From assembly GCA_039704465.1 (NCBI GenBank), contig JASFAU010000004.1:1116001-1180000 (forward strand): a stretch of 64,000 bases of DNA, in the 5' to 3' direction. Made by a program: the position numbers and the translations under genes. The notes under the pieces are model-generated. The model worked only from the letters and a program-made list of their open reading frames with translations. It was not told the origin of the DNA and did no database searches. Positions 10,560 to 21,470 of the stretch are shown piece after piece. This DNA is from Plasmodiophora brassicae. Lineage: Eukaryota; Endomyxa; Phytomyxea; Plasmodiophorida; Plasmodiophoridae. Positions within the stretch are counted from its first letter, which is position 1. The number at the start of each line of letters is the position of its first letter.

Positions 10560-10966
10560 AGTTCGGTTCAGCCCTGATGGAGGTCGACCAGGAGTATACC
10601 ATCACCGACCAATCGACGGCCGTTGAACCAGTCAACAACGGCGACGAATCTCTTCCGCGTCCCGACGTGCCGTCATCGGCGGCATTGTTGAACCAGTCAA
10701 CAACGGCGACGAATCTCTTGAGTACCTGCACCGGTTCGTTGCCAGGGCCGGCGTGTCGGTGCAGCTCTCTGCGCGCGCTTCGAAGTATGATGGCGTCGAA
10801 CTGCTTTCATTTTCACGCGACCGACTTCACATTGTGTTCAACGGACCGGGTGACGACCCTCACGTTCAGGCGATTACCCAGTCGCTCTACGGTGCTCTTC
10901 ACCCTGCGGCAACGTCCGCTGACCACCTGGTTATCACTGAGCAATCGACGGCTGATGCCGTCAGAC
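10240..10966. repeat. Inverted duplication with coding arms
   Basis: Arms about 10240-10554 and 10576-10966 are reverse complements with several differences. The right arm carries an extra block in which a 33-bp unit (GTTGAACCAGTCAACAACGG...) occurs twice, at about 10622 and 10688. The left arm has its own internal direct duplication (about 10210 and 10387). Confidence 0.85.
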
Positions 10967-11127
10967 CATATTTGCTGCGGTTCATTTGCTCGCACGATGT
11001 GCCATTAACACTGCACGACGCTAATTCCGCGATGAGTGGCGGGTTTCTGCTTCAACAAACATCTCACGTCCTCCGTCTCCCGGGTCGGGCCCCGTGCCCT
11101 GTAGGCGGAAAAGGCGAAACCCGGTGA
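10577..11127 (+). CDS. Uncharacterised repeat-domain protein, right copy
   Basis: The frame from about 10750 reads VQLSARASKYDGVELLSFSRDRLHIVF style sequence, DDPHVQAITQSLYGALHP, then a second unit HLVITEQSTADAVRPYLLRF with VPLTLHDANSA. The upstream start MEVDQEYTITDQSTA (10577) is in a different frame because of the inserted direct repeats at 10620-10720, so the gene is either spliced there or broken. The two units share a pattern of I-T-x-Q-S-T-A followed by YL-RF, suggesting a duplicated domain of about 100 residues. No family recognised. Confidence 0.4.
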
Positions 11128-12690
11128 CGTCAGATCGCCCCACCGAGCGACGGTCGGCCGACGAATCGGCATTCGCTCCGCCAAAGGCATTCCCGCGCCC
11201 CCTACTGCAGTGCATGACATCGTACCCACACCGGTACCCGGCCGCTGCGAGGACAACCCCACCCGCACCCGTACCCGACCGGTCGGGAGCTGGTCTGGCT
11301 CGGCCGTGACATAAGTAACGCTAGCGTCGGGTGGAGGACGGAGCCGGTCTCGCTCGACAGTCAGCTGTTTGTCATCGGCGTCCATCATAAAACTGTGTAG
11401 CTGCATCATCGCAGCCAGCGGCTCCCCTAATTAACCGATACACGTTACGTAGGCAGGTTGCAGACCGAACGAACACCGAACCTTGCATAGTGTAGGGGCA
11501 CCCCATGACAAACGAACGGCGGATACGTGATCATCGGCAGCAGAAGCGGACTTCGAAAACGCTTTGAGACACCGTCCAACCAGAGCCAGGGGGAACATTA
11601 CGTCCGAATCATGCGCAATCTGTGCATGCCCTTCAGGGACACAATCAAGGTACACACGCTTCTTGGCCCAAAATTCATTGATCTGTGTAACAATCAAGAA
11701 TCAGCTTCAGATGGAGCTGGCAGCAGCATCTTCAATAGCGTATCCTACGTACGTGGCGGCGGCAGGTCTGCAAACACTCCTGGATCCCCTGATAGTTTCG
11801 AGCACTGACGCCAGCGTCAATATCAGCAACAGCAACAGGCAGCTATGACGCAGCAGGTACCCCATTATTTGTGTAGCGTACCGGATGACAGAAAACAGAC
11901 TCTAGCGGCCGGGTGACTGATCAGACATGTGTGAACAGCCCACGAACGATATACTAACCATGATCGTGCTCGCGATGAAGAACGGGGTCTCGGCGTGGCG
12001 AACTTTCGGTTTCAGCCAATGCACCATCGTTGTTGGGCACATCCTCCTCCGCTCCGCGATCTGCAGGTCGCAATGGTAAGCGTCAACAGGCATGGGCAAC
12101 GTTAACCACGATGTACGCTAACCTTGCTGACGGCTAGCATCGTAAAACAGACATTTGCGCCCAGAACGACGATCTGTTGCAGTGACGCCATTCTGCAAAC
12201 ACGTATGACACTTGGCGGCCTGCCTGTCAGTTGCGGAACGGGCGTCAAGTCGAGACGTGCGTTGAACACGATCAGGCATGCAGTCGGCCACGCATTGCCC
12301 CCTGACGCAACGGAGGACGAGCGGCAACGTGAGCTTCTTGAGGCTCCGCTGCAGGTCGGGCGCCGGCAAGATGCGACTAAAACCCGGTTTGCAGGGAGGC
12401 AAGCGTGGACATCAAGCGCCGATACTGAAGATATCATCTTGAGCGCGATTGAAGACAGCACCGATGCCGCTACACGGAATTAGTGTAGACCTACCAGAAT
12501 AGTTAGGAATGAAGCACAACGCAAAGACTGCGCCTAACCTGAAATCGGGGCACGTGCAAGATGGAATGTTGCCGAGGGATACATCGCCGAGCATTACGTG
12601 GTGTCGATCCGGCCGGCTGATCAGAGGTTCCCACTTCGTACTCCCCTGTCACTGTTAGGTAAACCCCAAACTGAATGCAGTATAGATTCT
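11128..12690. other. Gene-poor tract, no supported gene
   Basis: Several overlapping frames of 60-130 codons occur on both strands, none with domain signal, consistent composition or clean splice joins. Base composition is lower in GC than in the flanking genes. I regard this as spacer or decayed sequence. Confidence 0.4.
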
Positions 12691-12699
12691 CACCTGTAT

Positions 12700-13980
12700 C
12701 CACCTCCCTAACTGAGCTGAGAAGGCGCGAAATGAGATGTCTCTCTCGAAAATGCTATCAACGTAGTCGCTCCAGTGCTTGCCCTTGCAACTAAGGTTGG
12801 ACAATATTCTTGCCGCCTCGTCATCCTGCTGTTTCTGGACCATTTCCGATGCGTTAACATCCCGAATAAGTTGGCACGGTTAGGTCCAGGAAGGCGACGG
12901 CTGCAGTGGAGGTCGTGACGTTCGCCTGGACTCCCGGTATGGTGACGTTCATCATGTTGATCACGTTCGCTAGCTCTTATGGGCTTCCACGGTCGATCGC
13001 GCACACGTCGTCGGTGAACCGGCCGTAAAACCGGAATCGGGGCGCGTGTGCTGCATCGAATCCAGTCATGTACAGGTTGGCGCTGATAACGGAGACGGTG
13101 TCGCCCATTGCGATACCGTCCAGATGTTTGAATACCAGCCGCGAGCCATATTGAAAATAGTTGGCTTCACAGATAAACCTTACTGCGTCGAGTACGAAGT
13201 CGATTGTTTCTTGGTTGCCGTTGAAGGGTAAATGCAGAGCGAGTCGTAGCGTTTCGTAGAGATGGCTCACGATCATCATCGTGTAGAGTGAGGCTACGTC
13301 GGCTGATAGTAGTATGTCGTCCTGTGTGACGTCCATAATTCCTTCGATCGTTGTGATCCGCTGCGTAGCAAAGGTGGCATAGGCATGCGTTCCAAGATTG
13401 CCGTCGGAAAGGTGGATAGCTTTGTCGTGATGCATGCTGGTTCGTTGACAATCGGGCGTCATGTGGGACAGGGCCACTTGTTCTTGTGCAGCTTCAGTGG
13501 AATTTCGGCAGGCGCGACTCCGTATGACGCAGGAAGTTATCGGCTTGCTTCGTGGTGATGTTCCTGAGTCCTTTGGCGCATGCTTGCAGGTCCTTGAAGC
13601 GTCCCTTCAGGTTGCTTAACGAGGCGGTTCAGGTGTGCTCTCGATGTCCCCAATACGATGGTAGTGGTCCGCGTCGTTCAAATGGGTATCACCATTTCAT
13701 GATACGTTGCACCAGTGACGACGCATATGCCCAGGTCCTTGTCTGCCTGGACGATCTTAATCCTTGCATCACGTTTCAGTTGCAGTATCACCCTTGTTAT
13801 GGTCGTCTTGGGCTTGACCAGGTAGATATTCGACATGATCACGTTTTGACTTGCGGTTCGCATGTACTTCGTTGGGACGAGACCGGGCGGCGAGGTCTCT
13901 GGGGTCATCCAGTAGTTCGGCTCTCGGAGACGACGGTCGTAGTGCGCGCGCGTTGTCTTCAACTTGGGTCACATTGTGGA
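12700..13980 (-). mobile_element. Penelope-like retroelement reverse transcriptase, decayed
   Basis: Reading right to left on the minus strand, successive frames give the blocks typical of Penelope-like RTs: RIKIVQADKDLGICVV (RT0/RT1 region, about 13690-13740), NLKGRFKDLQ and FLRHTESRLP (about 13530-13620), LKLHKNKWPCP then PIVNEPACITT (about 13430-13490), LLSADVASLYT (about 13300), then FQYGSRLVFKHLDGIAMGD with ANLYMTGFDA and YGRFTDDVCAI (about 13000-13170). The catalytic motif is FTDD where active RTs have Y(V/A)DD. Downstream LANVINMMN and VAFLDLTV follow near 12900. At least three frame changes and internal stops separate the blocks, so the element is dead. No GIY-YIG domain was found. 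Confidence 0.75.
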
Positions 13981-14040
13981 AATAGTCGAACAGTAGTACT
14001 ACCCGTCTTAATCAATATGCCGATGCTTGACGTTGATAGG

Positions 14041-14200
14041 TCTGGATGTCGGGGACTGGCGGTTGCGGGCAGAACTTAGGACAGAGTCCTAGGATCTGTT
14101 GCTGTGCCTTCAGCTCGGTCGCCAGTGGTTCTGGGAGCGAATGTCGGGAACGGGGGCTTGGATCGTACGGTGCGTGCTAGTTCGGCGGCGGCTCGCGACT
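14041..14200. repeat. Dispersed repeat, second copy
   Basis: Matches 7408-7600 with scattered substitutions and a short deletion. Its place immediately behind the RT frame suggests it may belong to the 5' part of the Penelope-like element. Confidence 0.7.
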
Positions 14201-14223
14201 CGATTCGATGATGCACGTACACG

Positions 14224-14529
14224 TTAATCTTGGCTAGTCGCGCGCGTTGCCGTTTGGACGTGCCTGCCTGCGATTCCTTGCCCTTGTCGTCCTCGCCCTT
14301 GTCCCCGTCCCTGGCCTTGCCTGTTGTTGTTGTTGGCGTTGTTGCTTTTGTTGGACGTGTCGTTTCTGCAGTTGGTGTTGTTGGACGGGCCGTTTCTGCT
14401 GCTTCTGCTATTGTTGTTGGTGTTGCGGGCGCCGCTGCGCCCGTCTTGGTTTGCCCTGGTTGCGTTGCTTCGGCCGCCGGGTCGGGCGTTCCGCCGGCCT
14501 TGCCCGTTTCCCTGCTGGTTGCTGGCCAT
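14224..14529 (-). CDS. N/G/R/Q-rich low-complexity ORF
   Basis: A 101-aa frame begins MASNQQGNGQGRRNARPGG and consists almost only of Asn, Gly, Arg, Gln, Ser and Thr. It is intact and lies 5' of the Penelope-like RT on the same strand, so it could be the N-terminal basic, nucleic-acid-binding part of that element or an independent low-complexity gene. Composition alone supports RNA or DNA binding; no domain is recognisable. Confidence 0.35.
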   Translation of the reverse strand: MASNQQGNGQGRRNARPGGRSNATRANQDGRSGARNTNNNSRSSRNGPSNNTNCRNDTSNKSNNANNNNRQGQGRGQGRGRQGQGIAGRHVQTATRATSQD

Positions 14530-15289
14530 GTACTTGGCGATAGCAGCTTGTAGTTGTTTTTCTGTAACTAGCCCATGGGGGCGTCTTGCTGTGCTCGTTG
14601 CGCCGCCAGTCGTTACGCCTTCTGTGCTTTTCGTTCTTCGTGGAGGATCTGCGTCAGTCGGACCTCCAGGCGAAAATGTTTGCTGTAGTGTTCGACCACG
14701 TCCTCGATGGGTTCCCGGAATCGAGCGGCAGGCTGGCAGCGTGCATTGTCAACTCTGTCCGCCTCTGCTACGAAACCGGTCGGGGCAGCTGGCTAACCGC
14801 GCCAGGCGCGGATCGGTCTTCTGCTACCCCTGCACAACCGTCGCGTTGTCTGGATGGCACTGCACTTTTCGTCGCATGGCATGAACATGCATTATGGGCA
14901 CACCCGCTTCCGCTGTATCACGCGCGTATCGCCAGGCCTGATCGTGGGCAGTGTTGGGGGCGCGAGTCCCCCCCCCCCGCGGCCCTCGCCCGCGTGAATC
15001 TGCGGGGAGTGCGCGCCCATTTCGGAGTTGCGCCACGGGGGTAACGTGTCCGGCCGCGGATTGGTTGCAGCGGGCGGCGGGTTGGGTTGCACTTGCAGCG
15101 GGCGCAACCTTGGACAATCCATTGGTGACGGGGAATCGAACATGCGAACGCAGATGAAGCGGACGGATACGCTGAATTTATCGGCCCCGATGGACGACCG
15201 CGATGAGGTCGCTGTTGCGAAGGGCGCCAGGGTCAGGCAATGCCGATCGTGTCACTGCGGGCGACTGATGCGGGGCGCAGGGGATCAGC
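14530..15289. other. Spacer with repeat fragments
   Basis: About 14820-14960 is a fragment of the ubiquitin-hydrolase 3' flank also seen near 8150-8230 and 24690-24800. A poly-C run occurs at about 14969-14978. No gene supported; it also contains the promoter side of the SPIRAL1-like gene. Confidence 0.5.
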
Positions 15290-16658
15290 ATGACGAAGGT
15301 TGCGGACGAGGAGGCGGTCGAGAATGCTCAGGGCGCCAAGCGCCAGGTTCGCACCAGTGTCAAGGTCGGAGGCTGCCACGTGCTGATGACGTCGCTGATT
15401 CCCACCTGTAGGTACACCATGCGCCCGGAGGCGCAAGTCAGTGCCCGTTCGGTAGGGAGGACACAATGGCTCCTGCGACTCCGATCAGGCGTGGCAGAAA
15501 CTCGAGCCAAATGGTTGACCATGTGCGCCTTGCCAGCCGCTAACAGCTTCCTGAACCAATTGTAGAGCCAGGTGTTGTCGACACCAGGCCGGCTGCCGTC
15601 TGCTTCATTCGAAGATGCATCTGGGAACATTGTCAGGCGCTCGTCCGAGGAGGCGATGGAACGCGCAGGCTCATCTCCTGCGGTGGGGAAGTCTCGCCCC
15701 GAACAGCATACGTCGATCAAAATATTCCATGCTCCTGGAGGGCACAGCCGGATCCAGCTGGGCGGTGATACGTCTGCCCAAGAACGAGGTCTGGTCCTTC
15801 AGTGCGGTACCCGACAAGGCATCGGAAACTAAGTCATGAATCAGACTCCCGAAAGCCAGCGCCCGCCCCGAAAGAATCTTTCGTATCGTCGGCCGTCCCA
15901 AACTCGCCTGTGGTCGGCAAGGCCCGCCCTGATGAACACACATCCGTGAAGATTCACTATGCTCCCGGCGGCTACTCGTCCATGGCGTCTCTCCTAGGCC
16001 AAGACGATTCAACCGCACCGACTCGCGAGTCTCACGTTCGACCAAACAACGTTCAGCGAGAGGCGGTCGCTTCGCAAGCTCCCTGGCAACACGTCAGTTG
16101 TGTACAATTATCTTTCTCTATATGTTTAGTTACTCACGTCCTCAGTGTAGGTTGGCAGCAAGCTAGACCAAACTCTGTCGCCTATTGTGGAAGCACATGC
16201 GGCGCCCAGCTCTTCGGCCGCTCCTGATGTGCCTGTGGTCGGCAAGGCGCGTCCTGATGAGCATACGTCTGTGAAAATCTACTACGCCCCCGGCGGGTAC
16301 TCGTCGATGGCGTCTCTCATAGGCCAAGACGATTCCAGCGCACCGGATCGTGAGCATCGCGGTCGACGTCATTACGTGAACGGTGGCCGCCCTGACACGA
16401 CTACGTCGAACGGTCGCCAGCAGGAAGTCAGTTGGTACAACTCGTTCGTCAACCGGAGTGTACTTATTTGTTTCGCGTCAGACTGGTGCAACTGTCCAAT
16501 CGGAACTGCCAGAAGCGCGCCCGGCGTCGCTCGCTCGTACGTCGACACGCGTGCGTAACGCTCCTGGTACGTCACCGTGCCGTTTCGTTCACATGTCATG
16601 GTCACTGACAACGCCGTCAGGCGGGTCCTCAAACGGCAACATCCTGACCTGGCAGTAG
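15290..16658 (+). CDS. SPIRAL1-like microtubule-associated protein with five motifs
   Basis: Seven exons (15290-15364, 15412-15513, 15566-15788, 15845-16092, 16151-16426, 16482-16566, 16621-16658) join in frame to 348 aa. The protein is low in complexity apart from five copies of one motif: TSVKVHHAPGGASQCPFG, TSIKIFHAPGGHSRIQLG, TSVKIHYAPGGYSSM, TSVKIYYAPGGYSSM and TSTRVRNAPGGSSNGNI. Two of the introns cut the motif itself (after TSVK and inside APG). The motif matches the conserved ends of plant SPIRAL1 proteins (STKVHAAPGG...) and resembles the PPGG repeats of animal Jupiter/HN1 proteins. SPIRAL1 binds microtubules and plus ends; a similar role is inferred. Family members usually have two motifs, so five is an expansion. 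Copies 3 and 4 are most alike (VVGKARPDEHTSVKI), pointing to a recent duplication. Confidence 0.7.
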
Positions 16659-16857
16659 GGATCGCATTCCGGTCCTGTTGCCGTTCGCTCTTCTTCCATT
16701 ACACTGTCGCAGGCCACGTTCGAATGCCTAGTCCGTGTATAACGACCGCGAACAATGATGACGCGCCTGTGACCCGAATGTGTTTATTGTCGTCCGACCA
16801 CCCGTTACGCCTGTCCTGAGTGGGGTGGTCGCGTCGGTACCCGCCCGCAACCCACAA

Positions 16858-19800
16858 TCATGCCAAATTGGCAGCGTGGTCCACGTCTGGACCCCTGCGG
16901 GCATCGGCGTTGCCAACGTCGGGTTTGCTCGCCAGCTTGCCGTTGTCGTTGTTGTTGGCGGCGTGGCCAACGGGCACCGAATCCGCGCGGCGCTCTTGCC
17001 GCGTCCGAAGTCGCCTGACCAGGCATCGTCCCAGGCAGCACACGAGAATCGTCGTGATCAAGGCGAGGCCCGCTGCCATAGCGATGGTGAGCGGCGTCCA
17101 GAATTGCGAGATGACGATCGGGTCCCGGTAGTAGTCGGGGAGGACGGCGGTCGTGCAATTGCCGGTGGCGATCTTGCCGGCCACCACCAGCGCGTACGGT
17201 TGCGAATTGCCGACGGGCACCTTGTACCCGGTGACGGTGACGTTAAAGTCGACCTTGCTGCTCGGGTCCGTGTTCAGGTAGACCGCCTCGACGTTGTTCA
17301 ACCGGTCCGGGGCGCTGCCGCCGTTGCCGAGCAGCGGGTGGCCACCGGCGTGCACGGCCAGGTCGAGGTCGTTGACGAGCTGGACCGTGGCCCCGGCCGC
17401 CGGCGGCGGGTCGGTCCACACCAGCGTCACCCGAACCTGGACCGACCCCGGCCAGGCACAGAACTGGTAGGAATGCGATTCGCCGGCCGCGATCGTGCGA
17501 TCGTGGAAGTCGTCGGCGCTGGCGAACTCCTTCCCCGGGATGAACTGGATGTACCCCATCGAGTAGTCCTGGACGAACACCGAACGCGTCAGCTGGAACC
17601 GGCCGAACCCTTGGTCGAAGTTCGGCACAGATCCGCCAACGTCCCTATGCAGGTGGGCGGCTCAGCGATACCGCCCTGCCGTGATGGAGCCAGGGCACCG
17701 ACTTCCAGGACGTGCCAGGGCAGCTGGCCGCCTTCTCCTGCTCGACCTCGGTCCTGTAATCCGTGCTGATCAGGCGCTGGCCGCCCAGGTGGACGGCCCC
17801 GTTGATGACGAGCGCCTTGAGCAGGGCGGCGGACGGTGTGAACCCGTTGCCGGCGACCTGGTACCCAGTCGGGTGATAACCTTCCACCAGGTACTGACGG
17901 ATCAGCGCCAGCCCCCCTGGACGAACGTCAGTACGCTGCCCGGCTGCTGCTGCCCGTAGGCAGACGAACCTGTTAGAGACGGGACCGAGGTCGACGTCCC
18001 CATGGCCTGGCACAGGCAGTCGCCGGGCGAGTCGCCGCAATGTGGGGACGACGGGTTCCCACATGCCGATGTGACCGTGAACCCGGGCGTCTACCCAGCG
18101 CGTGCCCGGTTAGCGAATCCAGCTCGCAGGCACGCAGGTGGTGCCACGTGGTCGTACGAGGATGTCGGGTTTGATACGACCGTCGAGCGTGGGCCCCACG
18201 CTGCTGTACGATGGAATGTCGTCGATGCCGTAATGCGACGCGCCCACGGCGGCCACTTCCGCGGGCACCATTGTCGACCCGAACCCGAAGAGCGATCCCG
18301 ACAGCGACGCCTGCGGTTGGCCAGAGCTGCCGACAGCGAGCGCGTTCTTGCTGGTCGCCGGCGACGTCAGCGAGCTCGGCTGGCCGCACCACCTACGTCG
18401 TCTGAGCAGATGGAACGTCACCTGGGTCGACAGCAGCGCAGGCTTACCCAAAGTTGCCGGCGGCGAACGCTGGCAGGAAGTCCTTGTGCGCGTACGTGAA
18501 CGTGTCCACGTCGTGGGCGTACGTATCTGTTGGCGACGATCGTTTGGTGAGGTCCAGGTGGGAGGGGGATCAGCCCGTGTCGACCCAGACCGTATCCATT
18601 GTTGTTCGGGTCGCCCCAGGCGTTGCAGCTGACACGAGCGCCGGCAGCGTACCCGTACGGGAACAGGCCCGTGTTCAGGTCAGTGGGCACGCTCAGCCCT
18701 GCCGACACCGTCCCGATGCCGAAGAAGGCGATCTTGGCGTTGGGCGCCATGCCGCGATGCCTGCCCCCGTACACCTGATGAGCCAGGAACAACAGGAGCA
18801 TAACGACCAGAAGGCACATACGAAACATAGTCGCCGTGGGCGTGGCCAGAGGCGGGCGACCCGGCCGCCGTTGCCGACACGTGCGTCCCGTGCCCAGAGA
18901 GCGATGGGTTCGAATCGTTCGTACTGCCCGCGTACCTGTGGGTGGGCGCGTTCCACACACGCGAGTCAGTCGCCGACCGGCCCGGGGAGGTCACCGCCTG
19001 CGGCGACGCCTACGTGACGTATTGGACGATCTTGCGCCTGGAACGCGCGTCGTCGTCCAGCGTTGCCAGGGCGCCGCCGTTCTTCGTCCATGGCAGGAAC
19101 GGCGGCGGCTTCACGTCACCCGAATCGGCCTCGGCAAACAGGCAATGGTGCCAGTTGATGCCAGTGTCGGTGATGGCAATGACCTATCGACGAGCATTCG
19201 TCAGGGAGGGGGAGCGCGCTGGGCGCCGTTGCTCACCTGGTTATCGCCCTGCAAGGCGTTCAACGTGGCTGACAGCTCGCGCTTGCCGTTCTCCTGCCCA
19301 GTGGTGCCCACCGTTGTCGCCCAATTATTCATCGGCCTCATGCGCGACATCCTCTGGATGAACAGCACCTGAACGGGTCGCCAGAGGTCACACACCGCTC
19401 CCGCGCGAACGACCTGACCGCGGCGAGCAACCTTCGGGTTGACGGCCAGCTGGGTCAGTAGGGCGTCCGCGTCGGTGTCGTTGCCGATCACATAGACGAT
19501 CCGGTTGCCGGATATGGTCCGGTCGCCATCGGGCCACGCGTCGTCCTCGCTGTCGTCGTCCGCCAAGCTGACCGCGATGGCGTCGCCCGGTTTCAGCTGT
19601 CCCATGGTGCCATTGCGCCACAGGTCTTCGGCGACCTTGTCCTGCGGAAGCATGAAACTGCTCCAGACGATGCCTGGCGATCCCTGCACGGCAACCAGCA
19701 GGTCCCGGTACCTGACACGGTCGGTCGGGATCGTTGGCGATGTGAGTGGGCGCAGGACCCCCGAACCGCGCCTACCTGGCATAGACGAGGAACGCGTTGT

Positions 19801-20095
19801 CGGGGTAGTAATTCAGGATCTGGATGCGGTGCCCATCGCGAAGGTCGTCGGCGATGGCAGAGAAGTTCGCACGCAGCGCCTGGTCGATCTGGACGAGGAA
19901 GACGTGCCTCGTGCGGCTTCGCAGGTGCCCGGCGTGCGTCCGGTTGGTCGAATCGGGGATGTCGGTCCAGAAGTGCCCCCCGCCCGACGTCGACTTGGGC
20001 CCGGATTGCAGGTAGACGGTGCGGTGGCAGGCAGAGGCACAGGACGCCAGGAAGAGGGTGGCCGTCGCCAGAGCCCAGGTTGCCATTCGCGACAT
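16858..20095 (-). CDS. Membrane-anchored subtilisin-like serine protease (S8)
   Basis: About ten exons read right to left. A signal peptide (MSRMATWALATATLFLASC) starts at 20095. The first intron is 19775-19712; others are 52-78 bp. The catalytic Asp is in VIAITDTGINW, the His in LSGHGTHVSATAAG, the oxyanion Asn in AAGNFG and the Ser in MGTSTSVP; VGPTLDGRIKPDI precedes the Ser block. After the peptidase domain come GFGRFQL and a beta-rich domain (VRVTLVWTDPPPAAGA, NDLDLAV), the order seen in KP43-type subtilases. A C-terminal transmembrane helix (LTIAMAAGLALITTILVCC) and a basic cytosolic tail of about 50 residues follow. It is therefore a surface or secretory-pathway protease. All catalytic residues are present and the frame is open after splicing. 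It ends 199 bp from the convergent SPIRAL1-like gene and its start lies 103 bp from the 3' end of the TDP2-like gene. Confidence 0.85.
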
Positions 20096-20198
20096 CGGAC
20101 CAGTCCCGATTGACGATTTACTGGGATTGGCACGCGTCGTCGCTGCCGAAGACCATCGGATATCTGTATTACCGCACCCAGATATCTTCTGCCGCTGC

Positions 20199-21364
20199 TC
20201 ACGTCCCGAAGTGAAAGCGAACAACGACACCGAGGTGGTCCGATGGGAACACGCGGCCGATGTGGTTGGGAGGGGCATCGGCCGGCAGGTCCACAGCGAT
20301 TCGTCCAAAGGTGCGGTATGACGTCGATTGGACAAGGCCCTTGTCCAGCGACCTGTACAGGACGCGATCGAGACGGGCCCTGGGCTCCTTGTCACTCGGG
20401 TGCCAGTCTCCATACGTGGCACCGTCGTCGCCTTCGCTTGCATCTGGTGCGACGAATCAGCAGCGGAACGCATCTGGGACGGCAATGATGAACTGACAGG
20501 AGTCGATCCAGCCAAGGTTCGCGATGTGCTGCGTTTCGCCAACGTCATCGCAGACGTTAAAGTCGCCGCACACGATGGCGACTGGCCACGATCGCAGGTA
20601 CTGGGTGACCTGGCGAAGTTGGTGTTCGCGAACGGGGCGGTCCTCGCAGTACGATTCCAGGTGGAACGTGCCGACCGCCACGGGTGCGTTCTTGAACGCG
20701 AGGACAACCCTGACGAGACTGCGACCTAAGCGGGTCTGCTCGAAAGGAACCTTTTGTATCGACACGATCGGCAATCGCCGATGCACGAGAATCGCTGCGC
20801 CATACCAGGACCTGTCAGACCATGGTTACGAAGCACGACTGCCGATAACGACGGGTTCCTACCCGTTGTCAAACGTGGAGCCGTCGACGTCACTGAGAAC
20901 GAACGACTCCCGAATCCAAGGTTGCCGACGTGCTAGCGCCAGGAATGCGGCCGTGCATTCCTGCAGGCAGATGACGTCGGGCGTCATGTCCCTTATTGTG
21001 TCCAGCGATTTCTGCCAGCGAATCCCCGAGTACAACTTCCCGAACCATACGTTCAGCGTCACAATCGTCAGGTCGGAGACGTGCTGCCTATCCCAGTGCA
21101 CGTTAGACGCCCCCACCCGAATATTATTCCCCCATGTTCCCTCCCACTGACTTACGCGTCCTGGTCATCGGAGAATCGCTTCACCCAGACCCCATTTACA
21201 TAGTACCTTGGCGGGATCGAGACGGCATTCGGCGCGGCCGCTTCATACAGTATATGGATGGGAATCGTCCTACCAAGAAGGCCATAGAAGGCGACGATGA
21301 GGACGGCCCCGACTAGGAATAGGCCGAGCACTGTCCGACCCCGCTCGAGGCGTGATATCATCAT
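20199..21364 (-). CDS. Endonuclease/exonuclease/phosphatase family protein, TDP2-like, N-terminally anchored
   Basis: Four exons. Exon 1 (from 21364) encodes MMISRLERGRTVLGLFLVGA and a single hydrophobic helix, then exon 2 reads DLTIVTLNVWFGK and DVICLQECTAAFL, exon 3 GSWYGAAILVHRRLPIV, then VAVGTFHLES and VAIVCGDFNVCDD, and exon 4 RARLDRVLYRSL and PSDHLGVVVRFHFGT with a TGA at 20199. These are the Asn, Glu, Asp-x-Asn and Ser-Asp-His signatures of the Mg-dependent EEP fold in the arrangement of tyrosyl-DNA phosphodiesterase 2. TDP2 removes topoisomerase 2 peptides from DNA 5' ends; the membrane anchor here is not typical of that role, so a different phosphodiester substrate is possible. All splice sites are GT-AG. 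Confidence 0.75.
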
Positions 21365-21470
21365 CCATACGGTAGGCGGGCCCGTAGACAGTATCCGTCA
21401 CACATCACTGCGCTGATCGGAGGCTCAGCCATTCACAAATCCAGCCTGTACGTTTACAATCCAACAAAGT
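21365..21470. other. Short spacer before mosaic block
   Basis: Contains the 5' flank of the TDP2-like gene and the start of sequence homologous to the ubiquitin-hydrolase 3' flank (about 21420 onward). Confidence 0.4.

Noticed and set aside
14224..14553. Plus-strand Val/Leu-rich frames opposite the N/G/R/Q-rich ORF as membrane proteins
   Set aside because: They are the complement of the AAC/GGC-rich minus frame; hydrophobicity is a by-product of composition.
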